This document shows positions 1-8,896 of a stretch of 64,000 nucleotides of DNA, piece by piece. The position numbers and the translations under genes are program-made. The DNA is taken from assembly GCA_963713545.1 (NCBI GenBank), contig CAVQME010000001.1, positions 186,001 through 250,000 on the forward strand. Reading direction: 5' to 3'. The notes under the pieces are model-generated. The model had not been told where the DNA came from. It worked only from the letters and a program-made list of their open reading frames with translations, and did no database searches. This DNA comes from CAVPLM01 sp963713545. GTDB lineage: Bacteria; Actinomycetota; Thermoleophilia; RBG-16-64-13. Position 1 is the first letter of the stretch. Each line of letters begins with the position of its first letter.

Positions 1-789
1 AAGAGAGGCGGCGGCGTTCTTCGTGGCCTGAACGAAGCGCGGCCTGTCCTCATCGCCGAACCGTCCGGTAGGGACGATGAGCGATATGGACGCGATCACC
101 TTGCCCAGCTGGTCGCGCACGGGCGCGGCCACGGCGCAGGTGCCAAGGTTCCGTTCCTCAAGATCGAAAGCTATCCCCTCCCGCTTCACGTGCTCCAACT
201 CGGCGGACAGCGCTACCGAGTCGGTGATCGTGTGGGGCGTCGTCCTTGTACGTGGCTGAGCAAGGATCTCTACTTTCTCCGCCTCGGACTTGAAGGCGGC
301 GAACACCTTGCCGTGAGCGTTGGCCGTGTCGCCGATGATACGGCCTTGAGCGACCTCCCTCCGGAACGGGCGGGCGGTATCGACGGTGTCGACGCTGACC
401 GCCACACCGTCCACTTCCACCGCCAGGGTGGCCGACTCGCCTGTCTCCACCGCCAGGTCGCGCAAGTACGGTCGCGCGATGGCGACCAGTTCGGAGTAGG
501 ACTCCGCGATATACGTGGTCGCCAGGAGCGCCGGGCCCAGATGATAGCGGCTGGTCACCGGATCGCGCACCAGATAGCTGGCCGCTTCCATGGTGCGGAT
601 CATGCGGTAGGCCGTCATCCTGGGAAGGCCGGCGCCCTCCGCGATCGCGTCCAGGGTCCACTCTCGGTTCTCGGCGTCGAACAGCCCCAGCACCGTGAGC
701 CCTTTGGACAGGGCCCGGACCAGAAAGGCGCCTTCCCCGGCGGTCGCCGGCTTCTCGTGAAGCTCAGAACTCACTCGTGGTCTTGGCAT
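1..789 (-). CDS. IclR-family transcriptional regulator (3' end cut by window edge)
   Basis: The frame is open from an ATG at 789 to the window edge, giving 263 codons with no stop. An N-terminal winged helix-turn-helix (about residues 25-90, with LDAIAEGAGLPRMTAYRMI as the HTH core) is followed by an IclR effector-binding domain (DTVDTARPFRREVAQG, then NAHGKVFAAF, later GTCAVAAPVRD and ISLIVPTGR). IclR proteins are normally about 250-270 residues, so only a few C-terminal residues are missing. It lies 63 bp downstream of the SDR gene on the same strand and is probably the last gene or local regulator of the dehydrogenase/BKACE operon. Ligand unknown. Confidence 0.88.
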   Translation of the reverse strand, partial: MPRPRVSSELHEKPATAGEGAFLVRALSKGLTVLGLFDAENREWTLDAIAEGAGLPRMTAYRMIRTMEAASYLVRDPVTSRYHLGPALLATTYIAESYSELVAIARPYLRDLAVETGESATLAVEVDGVAVSVDTVDTARPFRREVAQGRIIGDTANAHGKVFAAFKSEAEKVEILAQPRTRTTPHTITDSVALSAELEHVKREGIAFDLEERNLGTCAVAAPVRDQLGKVIASISLIVPTGRFGDEDRPRFVQATKNAAASL

Positions 790-852
790 AGTCGTTTCTC
801 ACCGGTGCTAGGCGCGACTGTTGCCTGCAGGCGAAGTCCCGGTCTCGAGAGA

Positions 853-1626
853 TCACGCAAACGCCGTCATCCCGCCGTCCGGATACAGGATCGTACCGGT
901 CACGAAGTCTGACGCCTTAGATGCCAGGAAGATCGCGGGGCCGACCAGATCGGCGACGGTACCCATGCGGTTCATCGGGATGTTGACCAGCATCTTCTCG
1001 TAGCGGTCCGCTTCCCGCTTGACACGCTCCTCCGTCATGGGAGTGATGGTGATGACGGGAGCGATGGCGTTGACCAGCACCTTCTTCGACGCGAGCTCGA
1101 CGGCCAACTGCTTCGTGATCATGTCCACAGCACCCTTGCTGGCGCAGTAGGCAAGGTTGCCACCCAATGCCGCCCGCACCCCCCGGATGGACGAAAGGTT
1201 GATGATCTTGCCGCCCCCCTGCTCGACCATGTGAGCCGCGAAGTTCTTGCAGCAGATCATCACTCCCCGGACGTTCACGGCGAAGAGCCTGTCCCAGTCC
1301 TCCACCGGGAACTCGGTGGCAGGGGCCTTGACATTGAAGCCCTGGGCGTTGACAAGAATGTGGACACGACCCATGTCGGCCACCGTCTTCGCCACCAGCT
1401 CCTGGACGTTGCTCTCCTGTCCGGTATCGACCGAATAGGACCTGACAGTCTGGCCGGTAGCGGCTTCGATCCCCTTGACAGCGTTGTCCAGGCCGGTCAG
1501 GTTGACGTCGGCGATGGCCACCTGGGCGCCGTAGCGCACGAAACCTTCCGCGAGTCCGCTCCCGATACCACCGGCGCCGCCAACGATCACAGCGTTCTTG
1601 CCTGCCAAGGAGAACAGGTCGTCCAT
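853..1626 (-). CDS. SDR-family NAD(P)-dependent oxidoreductase
   Basis: A classical short-chain dehydrogenase/reductase of 257 residues. It has the nucleotide-binding glycine motif GGAGGIG (residues 16-22), Asp40 after beta-2 (which favours NAD over NADP), NAQG (93-96, variant of NNAG), a catalytic serine in NLSSIRG (about 143-149) and the YCASK active-site Tyr160/Lys164. The C-terminal PDGGMTAFA is typical. AAAGGAAAGGA upstream of the ATG is a plausible ribosome binding site. It follows the BKACE gene by 58 bp in the same operon, so it probably oxidises or reduces a hydroxy/keto intermediate of that pathway. The substrate is not predictable from sequence. Confidence 0.9.
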   Translation of the reverse strand: MDDLFSLAGKNAVIVGGAGGIGSGLAEGFVRYGAQVAIADVNLTGLDNAVKGIEAATGQTVRSYSVDTGQESNVQELVAKTVADMGRVHILVNAQGFNVKAPATEFPVEDWDRLFAVNVRGVMICCKNFAAHMVEQGGGKIINLSSIRGVRAALGGNLAYCASKGAVDMITKQLAVELASKKVLVNAIAPVITITPMTEERVKREADRYEKMLVNIPMNRMGTVADLVGPAIFLASKASDFVTGTILYPDGGMTAFA

Positions 1627-1684
1627 GAGAAGCCGTCCTTTCCTTTCAGCGTTTCCTGTCGGATCTGCCTGTGAGCCCAGGCCC

Positions 1685-2539
1685 TCAGCGCTTGACGATG
1701 CCGAGTATCTGCCTGGCCTCGTCGGGTGTCGCGGGCTCTATGTTCAGTTCCTGGGCGATCCGCGCCGACCGCTCCACAAGCTGCGCGTTGCTCTCGGCGA
1801 GCACGCCCTTCGAGTAGTAAATGTTGTCTTCGAGCCCGACCCGCACGCATCCGCCCATGATCATTGCCATCGTGGTGACGGGGAGTTGAGCCGCCGAGGT
1901 GGCGGTGCAGTTGAAATAGCAGTTCTCTGGTAGGAACTGGTACATGGACACCAGCGTCTCCGGGTTGGCCTCGATGGCGCCCTGGTACATCATCCCCAGC
2001 ACAAAGTTGACGTAGTACGGAGGCTTGAGCAGCTCCTTCTTGATCAGGTTGTTCACGTCCCGATACATACTCTGGGAATAGCATTCCATCTCGGGCTTGA
2101 TCTCGAGTTCCTTCATCTTGGCCGCCCAAGCCTCGATGTCCTTGGTCATATTGGAGAACGGGGTACCGGCGAAGGCCCCAGTCTGACGCATGAGGGTGCC
2201 CATGTTGAGAGAGGCCGATTCCGGTTTGGCGTCGAGGCAGCGCACGCGCTCCTCGATGGTGAGGTTCGCGCCGCCCCCGGTGGAGAACTGCACGATGATC
2301 TCGCTGCACTTGCCTCTGACGGCGGCCATGATCTCTTCGAACTTCTCCTTGGTGCCGGTGGGCTGGCCCTTCTCGTCGCGGGCGTGGATGTGCACGATGG
2401 CGGCCCCGGCGTTGTAGCACTCGAGCGCGGCCTGGGCGATCTCGTCCGGCTGCTCGGGGACATTGGGGTTCATCTCCTTGTTGACGAAGGCGCCGTTCAG
2501 AGAGGCGGTGATGATGACTTTGCCTGCAGGTAGCTTCAT
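1685..2539 (-). CDS. beta-keto acid cleavage enzyme (BKACE, DUF849 family)
   Basis: A 284-residue protein of the BKACE family, which includes 3-keto-5-aminohexanoate cleavage enzyme (Kce). Family enzymes use Zn and acetyl-CoA to split a beta-keto acid into acetoacetate and a new acyl-CoA. Family marks seen: KVIITASLNGA at the N-terminus (first TIM-barrel strand), the AGAAIVHIHARD metal-binding His-x-His near residue 48, a glycine-rich FSTGGGANLTIEER segment, and the late GGCVRVGLEDNIYYSKG loop. GAGGAG sits 8 nt before the ATG. It is 29 bp downstream of a 3-hydroxyacyl-CoA-dehydrogenase-family gene. That arrangement is known for carnitine-type catabolism, where a hydroxy acid is oxidised and then cleaved. 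Substrate inferred only as some beta-hydroxy acid. Confidence 0.92.
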   Translation of the reverse strand: MKLPAGKVIITASLNGAFVNKEMNPNVPEQPDEIAQAALECYNAGAAIVHIHARDEKGQPTGTKEKFEEIMAAVRGKCSEIIVQFSTGGGANLTIEERVRCLDAKPESASLNMGTLMRQTGAFAGTPFSNMTKDIEAWAAKMKELEIKPEMECYSQSMYRDVNNLIKKELLKPPYYVNFVLGMMYQGAIEANPETLVSMYQFLPENCYFNCTATSAAQLPVTTMAMIMGGCVRVGLEDNIYYSKGVLAESNAQLVERSARIAQELNIEPATPDEARQILGIVKR

Positions 2540-2568
2540 GGTGGTGACTCCTCTGACTCCCGTGTCGC

Positions 2569-3528
2569 TTATATCCGTTTGTAGATGAGGTCTTTGACGT
2601 CCTCGAACACCTTGATCAACGCGGCGTCCCGCTCGTGCAGGACCTGCTCCAAGGGACGGTCGCTGTAGTCGAAGAAACCCTTGCCGGTCTTGACTCCCAG
2701 CTCTCCTCGCTCCATGAGCTCCACCAGGCTCTTCGGCTGGTTGTCGATCGGGGGCTCGATGAAGTTGGGGTTCTGCAGGTTGCCATAGCTGAGGTCGACC
2801 CCGGTGAAGTCGTACCTCTGCACGAAACCTAGAACCATCGCCCGGGGGATGATGCTGGCTTTGACGGCCAGATCGAGCTGGTCGGCGGTCATGTAGCCGT
2901 TGTCGAGCAGGAAGAAGATCTCGCGGCCGATGATCCGCAGGAAGCGGTTGATGCAGAACCCGGGGACGAATCTCTCCAGCACTGTGGGGACCCGGTCGAC
3001 CTTCTTGAGCAGGTCGACTACGAAGTCCACCGTTTCCTGGCTGGTCTCCGGCCCCTTGACGACCTCGACCAGAGGGACGATGTGAGGGGGAGCGAACCAG
3101 TGGGCTATCACGGTCTGAGGCAACCGGCCGGCCGGCATCACCTCGTAGATGTTCAGGTAGGAGGTGTTGCTGGTGAGGATGGTGCGTTCAGGGCAGACAG
3201 CGTCCAGTTCCTCGTAGAGCACCTTCTTGGCGTCCAGCTTCTCGGCGATGCTCTCGATCACGAAATCCGCCTCTTTGCCGGCTTCTTCCACCGACTGGGT
3301 GGTCGTGATGCGGGCAAGGATGCCGGGGACCGCACCTTCGGCGAGGAGCCCGCACTCGACGAAAGTGGCGAAATTCGCTTTGGCCACGGACATGCCCTTG
3401 TCGAGGGTCTCCGCTTTGCGCGAGTACATCGTCACATCGTACCCGGCGGTGGCGAACACTTGCGCCAGGCCCGGCCCCATGGTGCCTGCCCCAAAGATCG
3501 CCACTTTCTTGACGTCTTCGATTTTCAC
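2569..3528 (-). CDS. 3-hydroxyacyl-CoA dehydrogenase family protein (carnitine-dehydrogenase-like context)
   Basis: The N-terminal Rossmann motif is VAIFGAGTMGPGLAQVF; a conserved TSNTSYLNIYEV block and an HWFAPPHIVPLVEVV block are followed by the C-terminal helical HCDH domain (PGFCINRFLRIIGRE). I start at the GTG at 3528, because AAGGGG lies 6 nt upstream and the paralogue ending at 47275 has the same arrangement (AAGGGG-N6-GTG AAA). A longer frame to 3576 is open but poorly supported. Length is 319 residues, typical of stand-alone L-carnitine dehydrogenase or short-chain HCDH. First gene of the operon with the BKACE and SDR genes; likely oxidises a 3-hydroxy acid to the keto acid cleaved by the BKACE. 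That substrate role is inference. Confidence 0.88.
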   Translation of the reverse strand: MKIEDVKKVAIFGAGTMGPGLAQVFATAGYDVTMYSRKAETLDKGMSVAKANFATFVECGLLAEGAVPGILARITTTQSVEEAGKEADFVIESIAEKLDAKKVLYEELDAVCPERTILTSNTSYLNIYEVMPAGRLPQTVIAHWFAPPHIVPLVEVVKGPETSQETVDFVVDLLKKVDRVPTVLERFVPGFCINRFLRIIGREIFFLLDNGYMTADQLDLAVKASIIPRAMVLGFVQRYDFTGVDLSYGNLQNPNFIEPPIDNQPKSLVELMERGELGVKTGKGFFDYSDRPLEQVLHERDAALIKVFEDVKDLIYKRI

Positions 3529-3579
3529 GTGATGCCCCTTGTGTCGTTCGTTCTGGTGGGAGACAGATGTCGTCACGCT

Positions 3580-3593
3580 GGTATCACTATACC
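3580..3593. promoter_or_regulatory. palindrome upstream of dehydrogenase/BKACE operon
   Basis: GGTATCACTATACC is a perfect GGTAT-N4-ATACC inverted repeat 52 bp upstream of the GTG start. Read on the minus strand it contains TATAGT, a good -10-like hexamer, so a bound protein would cover the promoter. It could be an operator for the IclR protein of this operon or for a GntR protein; it shares ATACC half-sites with the 25-bp GntR-linked sites near 30.0 and 31.0 kb. Confidence 0.35.
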
Positions 3594-3636
3594 ACTTTGT
3601 ATATGCGCTATTTCGCTCGTCCGCGCGCCGGCCGGC

Positions 3637-3677
3637 GAAAAAACCGGGGGCTTCACGCTCCGCGTGAAGCCCCCGGT
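3637..3677 (-). terminator. Rho-independent terminator of the first Liv operon
   Basis: A perfect 15-bp stem (3643-3657 paired with 3663-3677), a 5-nt loop and a run of six T on the minus strand (3642-3637). It lies 39 bp past the stop of the leftward solute-binding protein gene and separates that operon from the dehydrogenase/BKACE operon. Confidence 0.9.
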
Positions 3678-3715
3678 ACAGGCCGTCATCCTGATCTCTC
3701 AGGAAGCTGTGACCA

Positions 3716-4977
3716 CTATTTCACTTGGTCGAGCGTACCCAGGAGGACGTTCGGGTAGGTCTTGACCGGCACCCAGGTGAGCACATCCCCCAACTTCTGC
3801 ACTTCCAGCATGTAGAAGTCGCGGGTGCCGAGGAATACGGTCTCATAGGGGACCATCGTCAGTTTGCCGGTGGGCGTGTCTAGGCTCATATTCGACATAG
3901 CTTCGATGACCGTCGCCGGTGTGGTGTCGCCGTTCGTCACCTTCAACGCCTCGGCGTAGAGCATGACGCTCTGCCAGGCCCCGTAGCCTTGCGGGGTGGG
4001 CGGCTCCCCGTTGTAGAGCTCCCTGTGCGCCGCCACGAACTCCGCGTTTAAGGGGTTATCGACGGTGTAGGCGTAGTAGTCGCAGGCCAGCATGCCCAAC
4101 GCGAGATCGCCCAAATCCGCCAACTGGGCGTCGCTGAAGTTGTTGGACATCGTGTGGGCCAGCGGTGCGGTCAGGCCGTAGTCGTTGTACTGCTTGACGA
4201 AGGGGACGGCCCCGTTGCCGAAGATCCAGACAACAGTGACGTCGGCGGGCTTCATGGTCGACAGATAGGCACTGAAATCGACCGTGTCCAGGGGCACGTA
4301 GTTCTCGCTCAGCACCTCTCCGCCGCCCTCGTCGACGAATGCCTTCTTAAGGCCGGCCGTGAGGGCGTAGGCGGGAGTGTCATCGTAGTTGATGACGTTG
4401 GCCGTCTTGTAGCCCTTCTCCGCCAGGAACTTGCCGAAGTAATACCCATGGGAGTCGAAGAAGCCGGTGTGGATGAAGGCTAGGTTGTTGCCCGTGTCCA
4501 GATTCTCCGTCGGCTGCCCCACGATAGACATCTGCGGTATGCCGCTGGACTTGCCCAGGAAGTCGGCCACAGCCTTGGCGGAGGGCGAGAAGATGGGGCC
4601 GATCATGACGTTGATCCCATCGCTCTCCACCTGTTTGCGGGCCTTGTCCACCGCGATGACCGGGTCGGAGGTGTTGTCCTCGGGGAAGTACTCGATCGGG
4701 CGGCCCAGGATCTGATTGTCGAGCATGGCGAAGGCGGTCTTGATGCCCCTCTCGGCCAGCTCGCAGTCGTAGGCCATGAAGCCGGTGAAGCCTTCGTTGA
4801 ATCCGATCTTGACCGGCTCTCCGCTTGCGCGGGCCGTGGTCTCGCTGCTTGCCGGCGCCGTGGTCTCGCTGCCAGGCGGCGCCGTGGTCGTGGTCTCTTC
4901 CTCTTCGCCGCAGGCGACGGCAAACAGGCTCAACGCCAGGACGAGGACCAGCAACAGGATCAAAGTCTCTTGTTCAC
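3716..4977 (-). CDS. Liv-type ABC transporter solute-binding lipoprotein (start region with likely 1-base deletion)
   Basis: Periplasmic-binding protein of the branched-chain amino acid/amide (HAAT) family: after a lipobox (LFAVAC) and a Thr/Ser-rich linker come KIGFNEGFTG, the GRPIEYFPEDN segment and two alpha/beta lobes; about 415 residues. The continuous frame starts only at a TTG (4963) and would lack the basic n-region of a signal peptide. Just upstream, GGAGG precedes a GTG (4977) encoding V-N-K-R-L in another frame. One inserted base near 4962-4966 would join them into a normal lipoprotein signal, so I place the start at 4977. Last gene of the H-M-G-F-K operon, followed by a strong terminator. 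Ligand unknown. Confidence 0.88.
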
Positions 4978-5047
4978 TTGCTCACCCCTCCTTTTCGTAG
5001 CGCTTTCCCTCTAGTTTCCCGTTACCCCTGCTTGCCCCATCCACACC

Positions 5048-5753
5048 TCACTCGCCCACGCCCAGGTACGCGCTTTTGACGCTCTCGTTGTTGATGAGTT
5101 CATCCGGCGCGGAATCGTAGACGATGGTGCCCTTGCTCATGATGTAGGCGTAGTCGGCGACGCTCATCGCCATGCCGAAGTCCTGCTCCACCAGGAGGAT
5201 GGACTGGCCGGCCGCCTTGAGCTCCTCGATCACCCTGAACACCTCTTCGACCACCACGGGGGCCAGCCCCTCGGACGGCTCGTCGAACAGGAGCAGGTCG
5301 GGATTGGTCATAAGTGCGCGGGCAATCGTCAGCATCTGCTGCTCGCCCCCACTCAGCAGGTTGCCCTTGTTCTTGCTCCTCTCTTCGAGCTTCGGGAAGA
5401 CCGAGAAGACCTTGTCTAGGGTCCAGGGGTCCTTCTTGTCGCCCGGCGGGCCGCCATCTTGAGGTTCTCGGTCACCGAGAGCGAGGAGAAGATCATCCTG
5501 CCCTGAGGGATAAGACCGATGCCCAGCCGAGCGATCTTGTGCGGGCTCGAGCCCGACGATCGTCCTGGCCGTTGTAGAGGATCGATCCCTTGCGCGGAGG
5601 CGTGAGTCCCATGATCGAGCGGATGGTCGTGGTCTTACCCATCCCGTTGCGGCCGAGGAGGGCGACGATGGTGGCGTCCTTGACGTCGAGGGACACGCCC
5701 TGAAGGATGTAGCTGTCACCGTACCAGGTATGGATGTCGTGCAGTTCGAGCAC
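5048..5753 (-). CDS. livF: Liv ABC transporter ATP-binding protein LivF (at least three frameshifts)
   Basis: Split over three frames. It starts at a GTG (5753) with MLELHDIHTWYGDSYILQGV and Walker A GRNGMGKTT. The frame changes near 5572 (extra base), again near 5542 (extra base, giving HKIARLGIGLIPQGR) and back near 5452 (missing base). It then continues with LSGGEQQMLTIARAL, the Walker B LLLFDEPSEGLAP and a normal C-terminus YLGVGE. The reconstructed length of about 235 residues is standard for LivF. Every conserved block survives, so the breaks look like sequence errors more than decay, although a recent pseudogene cannot be excluded. It sits 7 bp after livG. Confidence 0.82.
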
Positions 5754-5760
5754 CGGTCGC

Positions 5761-6521
5761 CTACCCGCCGCGTGTCAGGGACTTGCGAGAGCCCATATAG
5801 ATGTCTCTCACCATCGGGTTGGAGCGGATCTCGTCGCAGGTACCCTCGCAGGCGATCTCCCCGTAGTGCAGGAGCATCACCCGCTCGGCCACGCCGAAGA
5901 CGAGATCCATGTCGTGAGCGATCATGAGGACGGTGATCTTGGAGCCCAGATCGCGTATGCGCGAGGTGATGTCCGCGCTCTCGTCGTGGTGAGTCCGCAA
6001 CTCGGCTCGTCCAGCAACAGCAACTCCGGGTGACTGGCCAGGCTAAGAGCTATCTCGAGCTTCCGCTGCTGACCGTATGCGAGCGAGCTGACCACCTCGT
6101 CCCTCAGCTCCCACAACTCCACGGACTCGAGGAGCGCCTGCGCCTCGGCCCGCAGTGCCTTGTCCTTGAGAAAATCCCGGAAGATCCCGTACCGGCTCTT
6201 CTTGACTCCCTGGAGGCCGATCAGCGCGTTGACCTCCACCGACTGGTAGGGGAAGAGGCTGGTGATCTGGAAGGAGCGGGCCATGCCCATATGCGTGCGG
6301 GAGAATACCGAGGCATTGGTGATGTCCTCTCCCTTGAAGTACACCTTACCGGCCGAGGGTTTCAGTTGGCCCGTGAGAAGGTTGAACAGCGTCGTCTTGC
6401 CGGCCCCGTTGGGACCGATGAGCGCCAACCTCTCACCCGGCTCGATGCCGAACGTGACATCCTTGACGGCGGCAAGACCCCCAAAATGCACCGAGAGTCC
6501 TTGGGTCTCAAGGAGCGCCAT
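5761..6521 (-). CDS. livG: Liv ABC transporter ATP-binding protein LivG (one frameshift)
   Basis: The start is an ATG at 6521 (GGGAGGAGG about 6 nt upstream). Walker A GPNGAGKTTLFNLLTGQ and the DEPSCGLT Walker B region are in the first frame. Near 5988 one missing C shifts the frame; restoring it gives SCGLTHDESADITSRIR, matching the family D-loop region. The H-loop IAHDMDLVFGVAERV and a normal LivG tail (NPMVRDIYMGS) lie in the second frame. Reconstructed length is about 254 residues. The start overlaps the end of livM by about 14 bp, as expected for translationally coupled transporter genes. Confidence 0.82.
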
Positions 6522-7571
6522 GGAGACCTCCTCCCAACCCTTGAGGATCCACACGCCCGAGTCCTTCCGGGATGACCATGATCGTCACCACGAACATAGC
6601 TCCAAAGATGAGGGGCCAACGGTCGGGCAAGTACAAGCTGGCGATGTACTCAATGCCCACATAGACGACGCTGGCGACGATCGGGCCGAAAAAGACGGTC
6701 GTGCTCCCCATGATAACGAGCAGGAAGGAGATATCGCTCGTTACCATCGCCATAGCTATTCGGGACCATGGTGGAACCGAAATAGGCGAAGAGGACCCCG
6801 GCTACGCCGCCGAACACGGCGGCGATGATCCAGGACGTGTACTTGTAGAGCCAAGTGTTATAGCCCAGGGCCTGCATGCGGCGCTCGTTGTCGTGTATAC
6901 CGCGCAGGGCGTAGCCGTAGTGGGAGTTCACTATCCGATACATGATGTAGGCGCACACAACCAAGAAGACGAAGACAAGATAGTAATAGCTCCCGGAGTT
7001 CACTCGGATGCCGAAGCCCAGGTCGGGTCGCGGGATGCCGGCCAGGCCGGTGGACCCCCCTGTCACGGGCCGCAGGGCGATGGCCACCCGGGAGAGTAGC
7101 TCTCCGAAAGCGATCGTGGCCAGCAGGAAGTAGATGGGGTTGGACGGCGCCCGCCCCCACCCCGAACACCCGGAACGCGGGAACGCCGAGAATGGCGGCG
7201 ATGACCGCCGTCGCGATCAGAGCCAGAAGCAGGTTGAGCCAGAAGTTTTCGATACCGGCTTTGAGGACAAGGATGGCGGTGGCGTAGCCGCCCGCCCCGA
7301 AGAACGCGGCGTGCCCGAAACTGGGGATCCCAGCGTAGCCCCATATTACGTTCAGGGACAGACCGAAGAGGGCGTAGATCATCATTTTCGTGACTAGGCT
7401 GGAGACAAACGTTGGGAGGAACAACGGCAGCACAAGGACAATGACGCCGATCACGAGAATCGGCAGCGCCAGCGTGACAAACGATCTTGGAGGTCTCCCG
7501 GCAGCAGCGCCCCTGACATCTTCTGGACTCCGACTTGCCGCCCGAGGGGGCTCATCGGTGCGCTCGACCAT
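6508..7571 (-). CDS. livM: Liv ABC transporter permease LivM (two frameshifts)
   Basis: A multi-pass permease of the LivM type spread over three frames. The ATG at 7571 overlaps the livH stop in a TGATG junction. The first frame carries LFGLSLNVIWGYAGIPSFGHAAFFGAGGY, split here as LFGLSLNVIWGYAG and IPSFGHAAFFGAGGY. An extra base near 7150-7165 leads into IYFLLATIAFGELLSRVAI and the EAA-like loop region (YGYALRGIHDNERRMQALG). A second extra base near 6762 leads into MVTSDISFLLVIMGSTTVFFGP and the terminal helices. The reconstructed protein is about 350 residues. Conserved blocks are intact, so sequence error is the simplest explanation. Confidence 0.8.
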
Positions 7572-8432
7572 CAAAACACCCTCCTGCCAATGAGTCCGCT
7601 GGGCCTCACGAGCAGAACGACGAGAAACACGATATAGGAGAAGAACAAAGCCCCATTAGGGAAGTAAGCTTTGCCGAACTGTGTCCAATAGGCCGATGAC
7701 GAGCGCCCCCAGCATGGTGCCCTGGATGTATCCAGTGCCCCCCACTACCACGACGATGAGGGTCAAGAGCAGCAGATTGTCGCCCATCGTGGGGTAGGCG
7801 CCGATGACCGGAGTCCCGATAACACCGGCCAGACCGGCGAGCGCCATCCCCAGCAGGAACACCAGAGTGCTGACCAAGCCGTAGTTGACACCTAGGCTGA
7901 CGGTCATCTCCTTGTTGTCCATGCCGGCTCGGATGATCGCCCCCGCGCGGGTCCGGTCCTGCATCCACCAGAGGAGGCCAAGGATCACCGCACCGACCCC
8001 ACAGATGAATAGGCGATAGACAGGAAAGCTCAACTCCCCGATGGAGATGGTCCCCTGAAGCCACTCCGGTGTCTTCGCAATCTGGGCTCTCGGGCCCCAG
8101 ATCCAAAGGACGACATTCGCCACCATGTAGGAGAGGCCGATGGTAAGGACCGCCTGCTCGGGGATCTTGTTGTAGAGACGCTTGAGGAAAAAGGAATACA
8201 GGCCGTAACCGATTACGGCCAGGCAGATGGCGGCGACGACCACGGCCAGCCAGAACGAGCCAAGAGAATCGATGATCTGAAGCCCCACATAGGCGCCGAA
8301 CATGTAGAGAGCGCCGTGGCTGAGGTTGAGCACCCCCATGACACCGAAGGTAAGAGAAAACCCCGCTGCCAACATGAACAGGATGAAGGCATATGAAAGC
8401 CCATTCAGTCCCGTGACCAGCGCTTGGTCCAT
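7571..8432 (-). CDS. livH: Liv ABC transporter permease LivH (C-terminal frameshift)
   Basis: Starts at an ATG (8432) behind a G-rich ribosome binding site. Eight or so hydrophobic segments, beginning with AFILFMLAAGFSLTFGVMGV and then the LNLSHGALYMFGAY signature, are typical of LivH. The continuous frame stops at 7656 after LLDTVRQSLLP, which is short. One extra base near 7680 hides the usual ending FGKAYFPNGALFFSYIVFLV followed by LLVRPSGLIGRRVF, whose TGA overlaps the livM ATG. Reconstructed length is about 287 residues. First gene of the H-M-G-F-K operon. Confidence 0.83.
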
Positions 8433-8850
8433 TCACCCCCCCTCGCGCGATGCCTTGCGACGACTTGGCGGTCTTAGGCCCTGCCCCTGCAGACCGGTCC
8501 CCGTCCGCCTGCGTGAGCCCCACTTGCGATCGCGACGCAGGTCGATCGGATCACCCTCCCCCTTGCGACGTGCGAAGCGACCCTCCTACTTCAGCAGCGA
8601 ATGCCAAACATGATAACGCTGTATCACAAAGCAGGCATGCGATTTCACAACCGCCTGCGATTCTAATATAGAACATCGACCTGCACAAGGGGAGGTCGGC
8701 TCCGGCCCATCCTGACGGCACTACCAGCGAACCGGGTAATCAGCGCACCACCGCATAAGGCCCTTTTCATCACAAGAAGAATACCTCGAGACCGGCCATT
8801 TCATGATGACTAGGCTCAGGAGGCAGGGCCGGGCGGGAGGTCGTGTACGA
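8433..8850. other. intergenic region upstream of livH and downstream of the aminotransferase
   Basis: About 420 bp with no convincing coding frame. It must hold the promoter of the leftward livH operon. A 13-bp palindrome TTCTAATATAGAA (8661-8673) is the only symmetric element noticed; no clear -35/-10 pair was assigned. Confidence 0.5.
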
Positions 8851-8879
8851 GGGGGCGGCGGCCGTAGGTCGCCGCCCCC
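8851..8879 (-). terminator. GC-rich hairpin after the aminotransferase gene (possible terminator)
   Basis: A 10-bp GC stem (8851-8860 with 8870-8879) around a 9-nt loop lies 18 bp past the leftward aminotransferase stop. No T-run follows, so it may be a weak terminator or an mRNA-stabilising hairpin. Confidence 0.4.
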
Positions 8880-8896
8880 CGGCTCCTTCTACGGTC

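Noticed and set aside
158..661. Minus-strand frame inside the IclR gene
   Set aside because: Out of frame with the IclR reading frame, Arg/Gly-rich and without homology; the real frame runs off the window edge.
8661..8673. 13-bp palindrome TTCTAATATAGAA as a TetR operator
   Set aside because: Half-sites share GAA/TTC with the 18.4-kb sites but the spacing differs (3 rather than 4 central bases) and no promoter could be aligned, so evidence is too thin.
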